Shown here piece by piece: positions 1-6,454 of a DNA stretch of 26,848 bases. Origin of the DNA: a virus; IMG/VR virus record IMGVR_UViG_3300034198_007918, positions 1 to 26,848 of that record; one strand, 5' to 3'. Position 1 is the stretch's first letter. Each line of letters starts with the position of its first letter. Under the pieces are notes generated by a model, which was given only the letters and a program-made list of their open reading frames with translations, did no database searches and was not told the origin of the DNA. The translations under genes and the position numbers were made by a program.

Positions 1-138
1 CATTCCTACTACAACTACACTGCGCGTGATGCACTGATGGAGCAGATCATGCGTGGCCAATCGAGTGAAGTCTTGGACAAGAAAGAGCATCGGGATGGGC
101 GGCTCGTGAAGGACCGCTATCGTAGGTTCATCGGGTAA
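1..138 (+). CDS. C-terminal fragment of an unidentified protein
   Basis: The window opens inside a reading frame that runs for 45 codons and stops with TAA at 136-138. The visible tail is rich in charged residues (ending KDRYRRFIG) and shows no recognisable domain. It is followed at once by a promoter-like sequence, so this gene probably ends the preceding transcription unit. No terminator hairpin is visible after it. The start and most of the gene lie outside the window, so no function can be assigned. Confidence 0.6.
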   Translation, partial: HSYYNYTARDALMEQIMRGQSSEVLDKKEHRDGRLVKDRYRRFIG

Positions 139-151
139 ATCCCTGCCTGTG

Positions 152-180
152 TTGACGTAAGCGTAACAATGTGGTACACA
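152..180 (+). promoter_or_regulatory. Putative sigma-70-type promoter of the AAA/VWA operon
   Basis: TTGACG at 152-157 is followed after 17 bases by TACACA at 175-180. The -35 element is good and the -10 element is poor, as is common in alphaproteobacterial-type promoters (TTGAC with a loose -10). It lies in the only sizeable gap before the first complete gene, with an inverted repeat at 231-246 between it and the start codon. Inferred from sequence alone. Confidence 0.4.
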
Positions 181-230
181 TTAAATACTGAGTGGGCGGG
201 TGCAACTTTCGCCCATTCGGTCAACCAAGC

Positions 231-246
231 CTTAACCGTGGTTAAG
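231..246. promoter_or_regulatory. Operator-like inverted repeat CTTAAC-N4-GTTAAG
   Basis: CTTAACCGTGGTTAAG is a dyad with 7-base arms around GT. It sits between the putative promoter and the ribosome binding site (GGAGCAAAC at 253-261) of the AAA+ ATPase gene. The same 6+4+6 pattern recurs at 2231-2246 and 7051-7066. The position suits a repressor or activator site; an RNA hairpin near the start codon is the alternative. Confidence 0.45.
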
Positions 247-265
247 CAATTCGGAGCAAACGACT

Positions 266-1333
266 ATGACTACCCTGACATTCGGTTCGACTGTTTCACT
301 CAAGGAAGCAGCGCAGCTTATCATGACCAACCCGCTGGTGCGGTTCCTTGTTCGCGGGGAGCCGGGCATCGGCAAGTCCACCATGCTGTCGATCATCGCA
401 AAGGCCAAGGCATCCACGCACAACGCTGCGTATATGGACGTGCCGAACATGGACCTTGGTGACATCGCCATGCCTGTGGTCGATCACGAAGCGCGGGTGA
501 CGCGCTATTATCCAAACTCACGCTTCCGTCTGCATGAAGGCAAGCCGGTGGTTATCATGCTCGACGAGTTCACCAAGGGTGCCGAGCCTATCAAGAACAT
601 GCTGCATCCGTTGCTTGAGGTGACCAACCCGCGCTTGGGTGACGTGCCTATCGACGAAGAGAGCATCGTGTTCATGACGGGCAACCTGCTGACTGACGGT
701 GTGGGCGACAACATGAAGGCGCATACCCGCAACCGCATCGTGGAGATCGTGGTGCGCAAGCCTGACGCAGACGAGTGGTTGGAGTGGGGTCTCAACAACG
801 ACATCGACGCATCGGTGTTGGCTTGGGTCCGTCAGTTCCCGCATGCGCTGTCGTCCTACACTGATGGGGATAATGACAATCCTTACATCTACAACCCGCG
901 CAAGCAGCAAGCAGCTTACGTTTCGCCCCGCTCGTTGGCCATCGCCTCTAACGTGGTTAAGAAGCGCGACGTGAACGGCAGTGCACCGACTATCTCCGCG
1001 TTGAAGGGTGCCATCGGTGAGGCTGCGGCCCGTGATATGGAAGCGTTCATTGCCTATCAGGACCAGCTTCCATCGTGGGATAGCATCGTAGCGAATCCAC
1101 AGAACGCACTTGTTCCTACGTCAGCAGGTGCATGCGCTGTCATGGTGTTTGGCGCAATCTCCAAGATTGATCGGCAGTCGATGACCCCGTTCATGAAGTA
1201 CATGGAGCGGTTCGATGCAGAGTGGCAGGCGGCGTTCGCCATCAACGTGGCGAAGAACCCGACGAAGCAGTCGGTTGCGTTCTCATGCGCTGCGTTCGCA
1301 GACTGGGTTCAGGCCAACGAAGACCTGCTTTGA
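266..1333 (+). CDS. MoxR-type AAA+ ATPase
   Basis: A 355-residue AAA+ ATPase of the MoxR/CbbQ/CobS type, predicted to couple ATP hydrolysis to remodelling of a partner protein or complex in the cytoplasm. Visible motifs are Walker A GEPGIGKST (residues 31-39), Walker B VVIMLDE (95-101), a sensor-1 segment FMTGN (136-140) and an arginine-finger-like stretch around AHTRNR (152-157). The ATG at 266 is chosen because GGAGCAAAC lies 4 bases upstream, a leader shared by several genes here. The next gene encodes a VWA-domain protein; MoxR ATPases are classically paired with VWA partners, so the two probably form one machine. Related AAA and VWA pairs occur in N4-like and other phages, where their role is poorly understood. 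The substrate cannot be inferred. Confidence 0.88.
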   Translation: MTTLTFGSTVSLKEAAQLIMTNPLVRFLVRGEPGIGKSTMLSIIAKAKASTHNAAYMDVPNMDLGDIAMPVVDHEARVTRYYPNSRFRLHEGKPVVIMLDEFTKGAEPIKNMLHPLLEVTNPRLGDVPIDEESIVFMTGNLLTDGVGDNMKAHTRNRIVEIVVRKPDADEWLEWGLNNDIDASVLAWVRQFPHALSSYTDGDNDNPYIYNPRKQQAAYVSPRSLAIASNVVKKRDVNGSAPTISALKGAIGEAAARDMEAFIAYQDQLPSWDSIVANPQNALVPTSAGACAVMVFGAISKIDRQSMTPFMKYMERFDAEWQAAFAINVAKNPTKQSVAFSCAAFADWVQANEDLL

Positions 1334-1355
1334 TAGCAGGAAGAGGAGCAAACAC

Positions 1356-2576
1356 GTGGAACAAAAAGACAAGGAAGAGCGCAAGCTTAAGAAGGTCAAG
1401 ATCGGCCTAATGCGCAACCCGCAGTTCGCGCTGTGGTCGGGCATCATGATGGTGGGGAAAACAGTCTTAACCGAAGACATCCCGACTGCGGCGACGGATG
1501 GCAGGGACGAGTATTACGGGCGTGAGTTCGTGAAGTCCCTACCAGAGAAGCAGTTGGCCTTCGTCGTGCTGCATGAGAACATGCACAAGGCGCTGCGGCA
1601 TCTGACTACGTGGCGCAAGCTGTACGACGACCAGCCCATGCTGGCTAACATCGCATGCGATCACGTCATCAACATTATGATTATGGAGATGGACCCAAGC
1701 GGCCAGTTCCTTGAGTTCCCGACTGACAAGGAGGGGAAGCGCATCGGTGTGCTGGACCCTCAGTACAAAGGCATGACGGCACGGCAAATCTTCGACCTGC
1801 TCAAGCAGCAGCAGAAGGACAACCCTAACGGTGGTGAAGGCGGCGGCGAAGGCGAACAAGGCTTCGACCAGCACGACTGGGAAGGCGCGAAGAGCCTGTC
1901 CGGTGAGGAGAAGCAGGAACTTGAGCGGGAGATTGACCAAGCCATCCGGCAGGGGATGATCGCTCAACAGAAAGCCATCGGCAACAAAGCGGGCAACATG
2001 CACCGAGAGTTGGGCGACCTGCTCGACCCGCAAGTCGATTGGCGTGACGTGCTGCGTGAGTTCGTCAGTGCCATCTGCTCCAACAAGGACACGTCCTCTT
2101 GGCGTAGGGTTAACCGTCGCTTCATCGGCAGTGACATCTACCTGCCTACCATGATCGGGGAGCGCGTTGGTTCACTGGCTATCGGCGTAGACACATCGGG
2201 TTCAATTAGCGGGCCTGAGATTACGCGGTTCTTAACGGAGGTTAAGGGTATCGCAGAAGGTGTTCACCCTGAGAAGATCGACCTGATCTATTGGGACAGC
2301 GCAGTGGCAGCGCATGAAGTTTACGAGGAGCATGACATGCTCAATCTCGTGAGCAGCACGAAGCCAAAGGGTGGGGGTGGCACCGACCCCCGCGCCATGA
2401 TGAAGTACATGAAGGACAAGCAAATCAAGCCTGAGTGCATCATCATGCTAACTGACGGTGAAATATATGACTGGGGCAATGAGTGGGAAGCCCCGATCAT
2501 GTGGGTAATTTGTAACCGCTATCGTAACAATAGCATCACCGCACCTGTCGGTAAGACGGTGCATATTAAGGAGTAA
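1356..2576 (+). CDS. VWA-domain protein with N-terminal zincin-like domain (DUF2201-like)
   Basis: A 406-residue partner of the preceding AAA+ ATPase. The N-terminal half carries an HExxH zinc-peptidase signature, HENMH at residues 73-77, in a helix context (FVVLHENMHKALRH) as in the DUF2201 N-terminal putative metallopeptidase domain. A Gly/Glu/Gln-rich linker at about 152-172 leads to a C-terminal von Willebrand A domain with a complete MIDAS: DTSGS (279-283), the GGTD threonine (about 341-344) and LTDG (365-368). GTG at 1356 is the start because GGAGCAAAC lies just before it; upstream in-frame codons overlap the ATPase gene and lack a ribosome site. The pairing implies that the ATPase acts on or through this protein. 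Whether the zincin half is catalytically active is unknown. Confidence 0.85.
   Translation: MEQKDKEERKLKKVKIGLMRNPQFALWSGIMMVGKTVLTEDIPTAATDGRDEYYGREFVKSLPEKQLAFVVLHENMHKALRHLTTWRKLYDDQPMLANIACDHVINIMIMEMDPSGQFLEFPTDKEGKRIGVLDPQYKGMTARQIFDLLKQQQKDNPNGGEGGGEGEQGFDQHDWEGAKSLSGEEKQELEREIDQAIRQGMIAQQKAIGNKAGNMHRELGDLLDPQVDWRDVLREFVSAICSNKDTSSWRRVNRRFIGSDIYLPTMIGERVGSLAIGVDTSGSISGPEITRFLTEVKGIAEGVHPEKIDLIYWDSAVAAHEVYEEHDMLNLVSSTKPKGGGGTDPRAMMKYMKDKQIKPECIIMLTDGEIYDWGNEWEAPIMWVICNRYRNNSITAPVGKTVHIKE
2231..2246. repeat. Inverted repeat CTTAAC-GGAG-GTTAAG
   Basis: A perfect 6-base dyad with a 4-base spacer inside the VWA gene, matching the 6+4+6 pattern at 231-246 and 7051-7066. It may be an internal regulatory site or codon-level coincidence. 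Confidence 0.4.
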
Positions 2577-2582
2577 GTTCCA

Positions 2583-3005
2583 ATGCAAGAAGTAGAGAAA
2601 ATCACAGTTCGCAAAGTCCTTCGCATCCTTGATGCTGTGAAGGATCACATCCAGTACGCCGTTGAGTTCGACGGTGTGACTTACGGCAACCGCAAGTTGG
2701 CAGAGGTGAAGGTACACAAGCGCAACGCGCAGTATCCGAAGGGCGCTACCCGTAAGCACTACGTGCCTTACCTTAACCGTGTTAAGGACGGTGGCCTTGT
2801 GAATGTCCCGTTCGGTGGGTTTGACGGCAAGGTACTGTCAGCCAACATAAGCGCATACTGCGTCCATGAGTTCGGTAAGGGCAACGCGACAGTCCACAAG
2901 AATGAGGCAAGCCAGTGCATTGAGGTGTTCGTCACGCCCAAGGTGCAGGTTTCGGCGCTGGAACGCTCGTTGCTTGACCTGTGGGACGACGAGGACGAAG
3001 CTTAA
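2583..3005 (+). CDS. Hypothetical phage protein
   Basis: An unrecognised 140-residue cytoplasmic protein. AAGGAG at 2568-2573 gives a good ribosome site 9 bases before the ATG and overlaps the end of the VWA gene, so the genes are probably translationally coupled. The protein is mixed alpha/beta in appearance, basic in the middle (about residues 38-62) and acidic at the end (DDEDEA). No signal peptide or membrane segment is visible. It lies between the ATPase/VWA pair and a UUCG hairpin. A role as an accessory of the ATPase pair is only a positional guess. Confidence 0.75.
   Translation: MQEVEKITVRKVLRILDAVKDHIQYAVEFDGVTYGNRKLAEVKVHKRNAQYPKGATRKHYVPYLNRVKDGGLVNVPFGGFDGKVLSANISAYCVHEFGKGNATVHKNEASQCIEVFVTPKVQVSALERSLLDLWDDEDEA
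2771..2787. repeat. Inverted repeat CCTTAAC-CGT-GTTAAGG
   Basis: A perfect 7-base dyad with a 3-base spacer, close in sequence to the operator-like site at 231-246 but with one base less between the arms. A degenerate relative, CTTAACCGTGTTAGG, follows at 3024-3038 in the next intergenic gap. Confidence 0.35.
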
Positions 3006-3035
3006 GAGTTACGGGCCGGGCGAGCTTAACCGTGT

Positions 3036-3057
3036 TAGGGCTACTTCGGTAGCCCTA
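3036..3057 (+). terminator. Intergenic stem-loop with UUCG tetraloop
   Basis: A perfect 9-base-pair stem (TAGGGCTAC with GTAGCCCTA) closes a TTCG tetraloop. It lies in the 74-base gap between two genes of the operon. The downstream bases ACACTTTCATC are not a true U-tract, so it is more likely an mRNA processing or stability element, or a weak attenuator, than a full terminator. The next gene still has its own strong ribosome site. Confidence 0.5.
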
Positions 3058-3079
3058 CACTTTCATCAGGAGCAAACAG

Positions 3080-3325
3080 ATGACCAAGGCAATCGTACGC
3101 ATGGGCTACGACACATACGTCGTGGACGCTAAACAAGCGCTGCTTATCCATGAGATATTGGCGGAAGCAGAGTTGTATCACCGCAAGTATCGCAACAGCG
3201 AGGAGGGTGGACCCCTGCATTACATCTACCCGCAGGACGCCACGACTGAAACGAAGTCATTCGAGATCATACCCGAAGGCTTATACCGCATGGCCAAGCT
3301 GGCCGGTAAACCAGACGAAAAATAA
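3080..3325 (+). CDS. Hypothetical small phage protein
   Basis: An 81-residue soluble protein that I do not recognise. GGAGCAAAC at 3069-3077 places the start firmly at ATG 3080. The sequence looks alpha-helical from about residue 15 to 40 (QALLIHEILAEAELYHRKY), followed by an aromatic stretch and a short C-terminal helix. It has no cysteine pairs, membrane segment or known motif. It follows the UUCG hairpin and precedes a DUF3150-like gene, so it belongs to the same operon. Confidence 0.7.
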   Translation: MTKAIVRMGYDTYVVDAKQALLIHEILAEAELYHRKYRNSEEGGPLHYIYPQDATTETKSFEIIPEGLYRMAKLAGKPDEK

Positions 3326-3346
3326 AAAACAAACGGAGCAAACATC

Positions 3347-4201
3347 ATGAGCATAACATCATCATCGGTGCTGGTGGAGATGAACATCAGCGTGTGGACG
3401 GCTAACAAGCTGGACAAAGGCGCTACCGACGCCGTTCTTCTTAGCAATGGGGCTACTGTAGCAGACGCAGCGCAGGTTCGTAAGAACCTGATGGCTGGCA
3501 CGACACTGCGTAAGCAGATCGCAGACTATGCTGCTGGCTGTCGCCTGTGGCACAACACGCGCACGTTGCCGTGGTCAGACAAGGGACCGCGCATCCTGCC
3601 GACCAGTCTGTTCATGGACTACAAGCAGGAGCTAAACATCCGCCGCGATACGTTCCTTGGGATGACCGAAGAGTTCCGCACAAACTACCCAGCCCTTGTG
3701 CAGACAACAGCTAACTATATGGGAAGCTTGCACAATCCAGACGATTACCCGTCTGTCGATGAAGTCATGGGCAAGTTTGGCTTCAAGGTGGTGTTCTCCC
3801 CTGTGCCGGAGTCGGGCGACTTCCGCTTGGACATACCGCAGCAGGAGTTGGATGAGGTGAAGCAGGTATACGACGCTGCTTTCGACACGCGGTTGGCCGA
3901 GGCCATGCGGACACCGTGGGACCAGCTACACAAGATGCTGTCGTCCATGTCCGACAAGCTGACCGAAGGCGACGAAGAGACGAAGCGCCGTTGGCACGAC
4001 ACGTTCCTGACCAATGCACAGGACATGTGCGCCATGCTGACGCACCTTAACATCACCAAGGACCCGAAGCTGGAAGCTGCACGTAGGCAGCTAGAGACAG
4101 CCATGCTTGGCGCTGACATTGATGATATCAAGGAGAACGAAGGCGTCCGTGCTGACCTTAAGGTTAAGCTTGATGCAATCCTCAAGGGGTATGAGTGGTG
4201 A
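3347..4201 (+). CDS. DUF3150-like phage protein
   Basis: A 284-residue soluble, mostly helical protein. GGAGCAAAC at 3335-3343 supports ATG 3347. Its layout resembles, from memory, the phage family DUF3150: a short N-terminal strand with a Trp (about residues 8-18, LVEMNISVWTA), a following segment with a basic helix, and a mid-protein segment ending FGFKVVFSPVP (about 143-154). A charged C-terminal half is probably coiled coil (about 165-280). I could not confirm the family by search. Proteins of this family are seen near phage AAA/VWA pairs, which fits this operon. It could be the adaptor or substrate of the ATPase machine, but that is inference. Confidence 0.65.
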   Translation: MSITSSSVLVEMNISVWTANKLDKGATDAVLLSNGATVADAAQVRKNLMAGTTLRKQIADYAAGCRLWHNTRTLPWSDKGPRILPTSLFMDYKQELNIRRDTFLGMTEEFRTNYPALVQTTANYMGSLHNPDDYPSVDEVMGKFGFKVVFSPVPESGDFRLDIPQQELDEVKQVYDAAFDTRLAEAMRTPWDQLHKMLSSMSDKLTEGDEETKRRWHDTFLTNAQDMCAMLTHLNITKDPKLEAARRQLETAMLGADIDDIKENEGVRADLKVKLDAILKGYEW

Positions 4202-4434
4202 GCAACAAGAACCCGAAGCAAGAGGCACTGCCAGAGTGGGTGGTCGAGTTCGAAATGCACCATGACGACCAAACTTTCAAAGTGGCCAAGGTCTATTACA
4301 CTACAACGATGGACGCACCGCACAAACCCTTCCTGCGCGTCAATGCTATCGACGAGATTGCTGCGTTCAACAAGGCACGGAACATGATGGTGCAGTTGGG
4401 CTTCAACGCCGCACGCGACCCTAACGACGGTTAA
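4198..4434 (+). CDS. Hypothetical small phage protein
   Basis: A 78-residue unrecognised protein whose GTG start at 4198 overlaps the previous stop codon as GTGA, a sign of translational coupling. AAGGGG at 4184-4189 is suitably spaced for this GTG; an alternative GTG lies one codon upstream at 4195. The product appears to be a small alpha/beta domain: strands around residues 14-36 (VVEFEMHHDD and FKVAKVYYTTT), then a helix around 50-66. No catalytic motif, membrane segment or cysteine cluster is visible. Confidence 0.65.
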   Translation: MSNKNPKQEALPEWVVEFEMHHDDQTFKVAKVYYTTTMDAPHKPFLRVNAIDEIAAFNKARNMMVQLGFNAARDPNDG

Positions 4435-4458
4435 GCATATCAGACTAGGAGCAACAGA

Positions 4459-5325
4459 ATGTACGATGACATAAACTTCGATATCACGACACTGGACCTG
4501 CCGAACATCGTCTACGCCCACAAGAAGGGCAATGTGGTGCAGATGGTAAGCCATCCGTTTATACGCCCGCTGCTTATCAAGCTGGCTAAGGCGCGACCCA
4601 AGTGGCGGCTGGTTGGTACAGGCTTTAACACCCGTCCAGAGGAGCCGCACTGGGCACATGCCTTTAGGGTTTTCGAAGGCAACGTGGAACTGGGTATAGT
4701 CAGGAAGGACTATAACTACTCCACCAGTTCTGACTGCTTTAGTATCGACAACCCACGCATGGCTGCCGCACGTCAACGCGGTAGCACGACGCTGACCAAG
4801 GACATGACCAAGGCGTTCAAGATCATCACCAGTAAGTTCTACAGCAAGACGCCCGAAGAAATGCTTAAGGACGCGAAGGAGCGGGCATCGGGGCAGGTGC
4901 AGATGAACGTGCGTAGCCGTGACCACAACTACAGGGGGATCGTCGGCAACCTACGTGACGGGATGCTTGCGTATGCAGAAGCTAACTGGGATGCGTTCGT
5001 AGAGTTCGCCAAGCAGAGTAAGAACGTCGGCACGTTGAACCTCGACAGATATCACGAAGCCAAGGCGGACAACGCGCAAGGTGCTACTCTGGCAGACGCA
5101 TGGAACGCAGGTACGGCGTCCGTCGTCGTGCTGCGTGGCTCCGAGTATATCGTCAACGGCCCTAACGGGGCTAAAATCCTAGCCCATGACGACCTGACCC
5201 CGTGGGAGAAGCGGGCGATAGGCATGCTTAAGCTGGCCGATACAGGAGTGTTCATCCCCCCATTCGGCGTCAAGAGTGGCGAGGGCGAGATGTGCATACT
5301 GCCAGAGATGAAGGAAGATAAATGA
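4459..5325 (+). CDS. Hypothetical phage protein
   Basis: A 288-residue soluble protein of unknown function. A variant of the shared leader (GGAGCAAC at 4448-4455) precedes ATG 4459. The N-terminal half contains alternating strands and loops with many aromatic residues. A Lys-rich helical region spans about residues 111-145. The C-terminal third includes a short beta-rich piece, VVVLRGSEYIVNGPNGAKIL (about 224-243), that looks like a small barrel or edge domain. No nucleotide-binding or nuclease signature is seen. The next gene overlaps its stop as ATGA. Confidence 0.75.
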   Translation: MYDDINFDITTLDLPNIVYAHKKGNVVQMVSHPFIRPLLIKLAKARPKWRLVGTGFNTRPEEPHWAHAFRVFEGNVELGIVRKDYNYSTSSDCFSIDNPRMAAARQRGSTTLTKDMTKAFKIITSKFYSKTPEEMLKDAKERASGQVQMNVRSRDHNYRGIVGNLRDGMLAYAEANWDAFVEFAKQSKNVGTLNLDRYHEAKADNAQGATLADAWNAGTASVVVLRGSEYIVNGPNGAKILAHDDLTPWEKRAIGMLKLADTGVFIPPFGVKSGEGEMCILPEMKEDK

Positions 5326-5606
5326 CTGACCTGCCGATATTGCCCGACTGGGTGCTGATCGAAGCCGCGAAGCGGTTTGAGTGGGACAACGTAGCCACAT
5401 CAGAACTTCGCAGGCATTACCACGATGAAAACTATATCGGCTACCGCGCTCTCTGCGACATGATCGCCAAGCACGAGCAGCCGCCCGTTGATCGCAAGCT
5501 GTTGTGTGCGCGTGAGGCAGTGCGGGAGATGCGGCGCAGGGACGGAGATAACGTGTGTCTTGGCGTCCGCGCCATCGAACTTTGGGAAGAGGGGTTTGGG
5601 AAATGA
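5322..5606 (+). CDS. Hypothetical small phage protein
   Basis: A 94-residue soluble protein that starts within the previous stop (ATGA at 5322-5325) and is therefore coupled to it. The sequence is helical, with Trp and Tyr in the first half and a basic stretch LCAREAVREMRRRDGD (about residues 61-76). It has no recognised domain, membrane segment or metal-binding pattern. It is the first of three small genes joined by ATGA overlaps that end the operon. Confidence 0.65.
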   Translation: MTDLPILPDWVLIEAAKRFEWDNVATSELRRHYHDENYIGYRALCDMIAKHEQPPVDRKLLCAREAVREMRRRDGDNVCLGVRAIELWEEGFGK

Positions 5607-5839
5607 CTGACGATTTCAAAGAGCGGCTGCGGAACACCGACCATAACTGGCACGCGGCGGCTTGTGCGGAAGCTGAACACCGCATCGAAGCCCAAGCGGC
5701 AGAGATTGAGATGCTACGTGGGCATTTGGAAATATGGATATTCCACAATCAGCGGGCGATGGGGCAGAAGTCTGAAGATGCCCGCGCCTATGCCAAGGCT
5801 TGGCTTTTCCGCAATGCAAACGGGGAGGAACCGGAATGA
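5603..5839 (+). CDS. Hypothetical small coiled-coil protein
   Basis: A 78-residue protein starting at ATG 5603, which overlaps the preceding stop as ATGA; this coupling decides the start over the earlier in-frame ATG at 5555. Residues about 18-45 form a likely amphipathic helix or short coiled coil (AEAEHRIEAQAAEIEMLRGH). The rest is helical with several aromatic residues. No function can be assigned. Confidence 0.6.
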   Translation: MTDDFKERLRNTDHNWHAAACAEAEHRIEAQAAEIEMLRGHLEIWIFHNQRAMGQKSEDARAYAKAWLFRNANGEEPE

Positions 5840-6009
5840 CCGAACAACCGAAACGATACAGGGGCCAGCGCGGCCCTAACAAGGTGAAGAAGGAGTCCAT
5901 GGTAGCGGTCTCCATACGCCTACCAAAGCATGTGGTAGACTATTACAAGAGGTGCACACCCCTGATGCGGGCTGCGCTGATTGAGTTCATGCAGAACAAC
6001 CCAGACTAA
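5836..6009 (+). CDS. Ribbon-helix-helix DNA-binding protein
   Basis: A 57-residue basic protein starting at ATG 5836, which overlaps the previous stop as ATGA. After a basic arm (KRYRGQRGPNKVKKE, residues 6-20) comes a beta strand VAVSIRLP (23-30), then two helices (31-39 and 42-53), the layout of Arc/CopG/BrnA-type ribbon-helix-helix proteins. Such proteins bind palindromic operators as dimers through the paired strands and often act as repressors or antitoxins. It is the last gene before a strong terminator. It is the obvious candidate to bind the CTTAAC-N4-GTTAAG sites, including one in front of its own operon. No toxin partner is evident. Confidence 0.65.
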   Translation: MTEQPKRYRGQRGPNKVKKESMVAVSIRLPKHVVDYYKRCTPLMRAALIEFMQNNPD

Positions 6010-6030
6010 CCACCGTTATGCTCCAACCTT

Positions 6031-6070
6031 AGGGGGGTCAGCTTTATGCTGGCTCCCCTTTTTTTGTTTT
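6031..6070 (+). terminator. Rho-independent terminator ending the AAA/VWA operon
   Basis: A 12-base-pair stem (6031-6042 with 6048-6059, including two G-U pairs) has a TTTAT loop and is followed by seven T, a G and four more T. It lies just after the ribbon-helix-helix gene. The -35 element of the next promoter overlaps its tail. Confidence 0.9.
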
Positions 6071-6096
6071 GACACTGTAAAATGTTATGCTACGGT
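6069..6096 (+). promoter_or_regulatory. Promoter of the replication operon (cassette copy A)
   Basis: TTGACA at 6069-6074 opens a 19-base stretch, TTGACACTGTAAAATGTTA, that recurs exactly at 13664-13682. A 16-base spacer leads to a weak -10, TACGGT, at 6091-6096; GCTACGGT at 6089 also resembles the alphaproteobacterial GCTANA-type -10. It is placed between a terminator and the VRR-NUC gene. Confidence 0.6.
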
Positions 6097-6120
6097 CGCA
6101 GTCCACATAGGGGGCAGACT

Positions 6121-6420
6121 ATGGCTAAAACGCCTGAGAAGATCGTAAAAGATAAAGTCGTGTCGGTATTGAAAGCCGAAGGCGTATATTACTTCTTTCC
6201 CGCTACGCATGGCTTTGGCCGCAGCGGCGTTCCCGACATCGTATGCTGCGTTAGCGGCAAGTTCCTTGCCATCGAGTGCAAGGCTGGGAAGAACAAACCC
6301 ACAGCCCTTCAAATCCGCGAAATCGAAGCTATCCGTAGCTGCGACGGCGTAGCTGTCGTCGTGGACGAAACCAACTGGGACATGGTGCGCGATATGGTCA
6401 AGCGCCTTAAAGCTGCGTGA
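6121..6420 (+). CDS. VRR-NUC domain nuclease
   Basis: A 99-residue stand-alone VRR-NUC protein, a PD-(D/E)XK-fold nuclease found in many phage replication modules and thought to act on branched or replicating DNA. The catalytic pattern is VPD at residues 37-39, then IECKAG with Glu52 and Lys54, and Gln64 after the active site. The ATG at 6121 is preferred because it follows GGGGCAGACT, the same leader seen before the gene at 13715; the earlier ATG at 6082 lies inside the promoter. It is the first gene after the promoter and lies directly before the DNA polymerase. The length fits minimal phage VRR-NUC proteins. Confidence 0.85.
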   Translation: MAKTPEKIVKDKVVSVLKAEGVYYFFPATHGFGRSGVPDIVCCVSGKFLAIECKAGKNKPTALQIREIEAIRSCDGVAVVVDETNWDMVRDMVKRLKAA

Positions 6421-6454
6421 TAGTACCTATGATAGTTCCAGACAGAGGTGAACG

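Noticed and set aside
139-265. tRNA or small RNA gene in the first intergenic gap
   Set aside because: No cloverleaf pattern or terminator is seen; the gap is accounted for by promoter, dyad and ribosome site.
169-462. Open frame starting before the AAA+ ATPase and running into it in another phase, with a protein-like first 40 codons
   Set aside because: It has no ribosome site, reads through the operator and the GGAGCAAAC leader, and most of it overlaps the well-supported ATPase gene out of frame.
3745-4926. Long minus-strand open frame (393 codons)
   Set aside because: It lies antisense to two coupled plus-strand genes with good ribosome sites; the composition is His/Val/Leu/Arg-rich without domains, as expected of a mirror frame.
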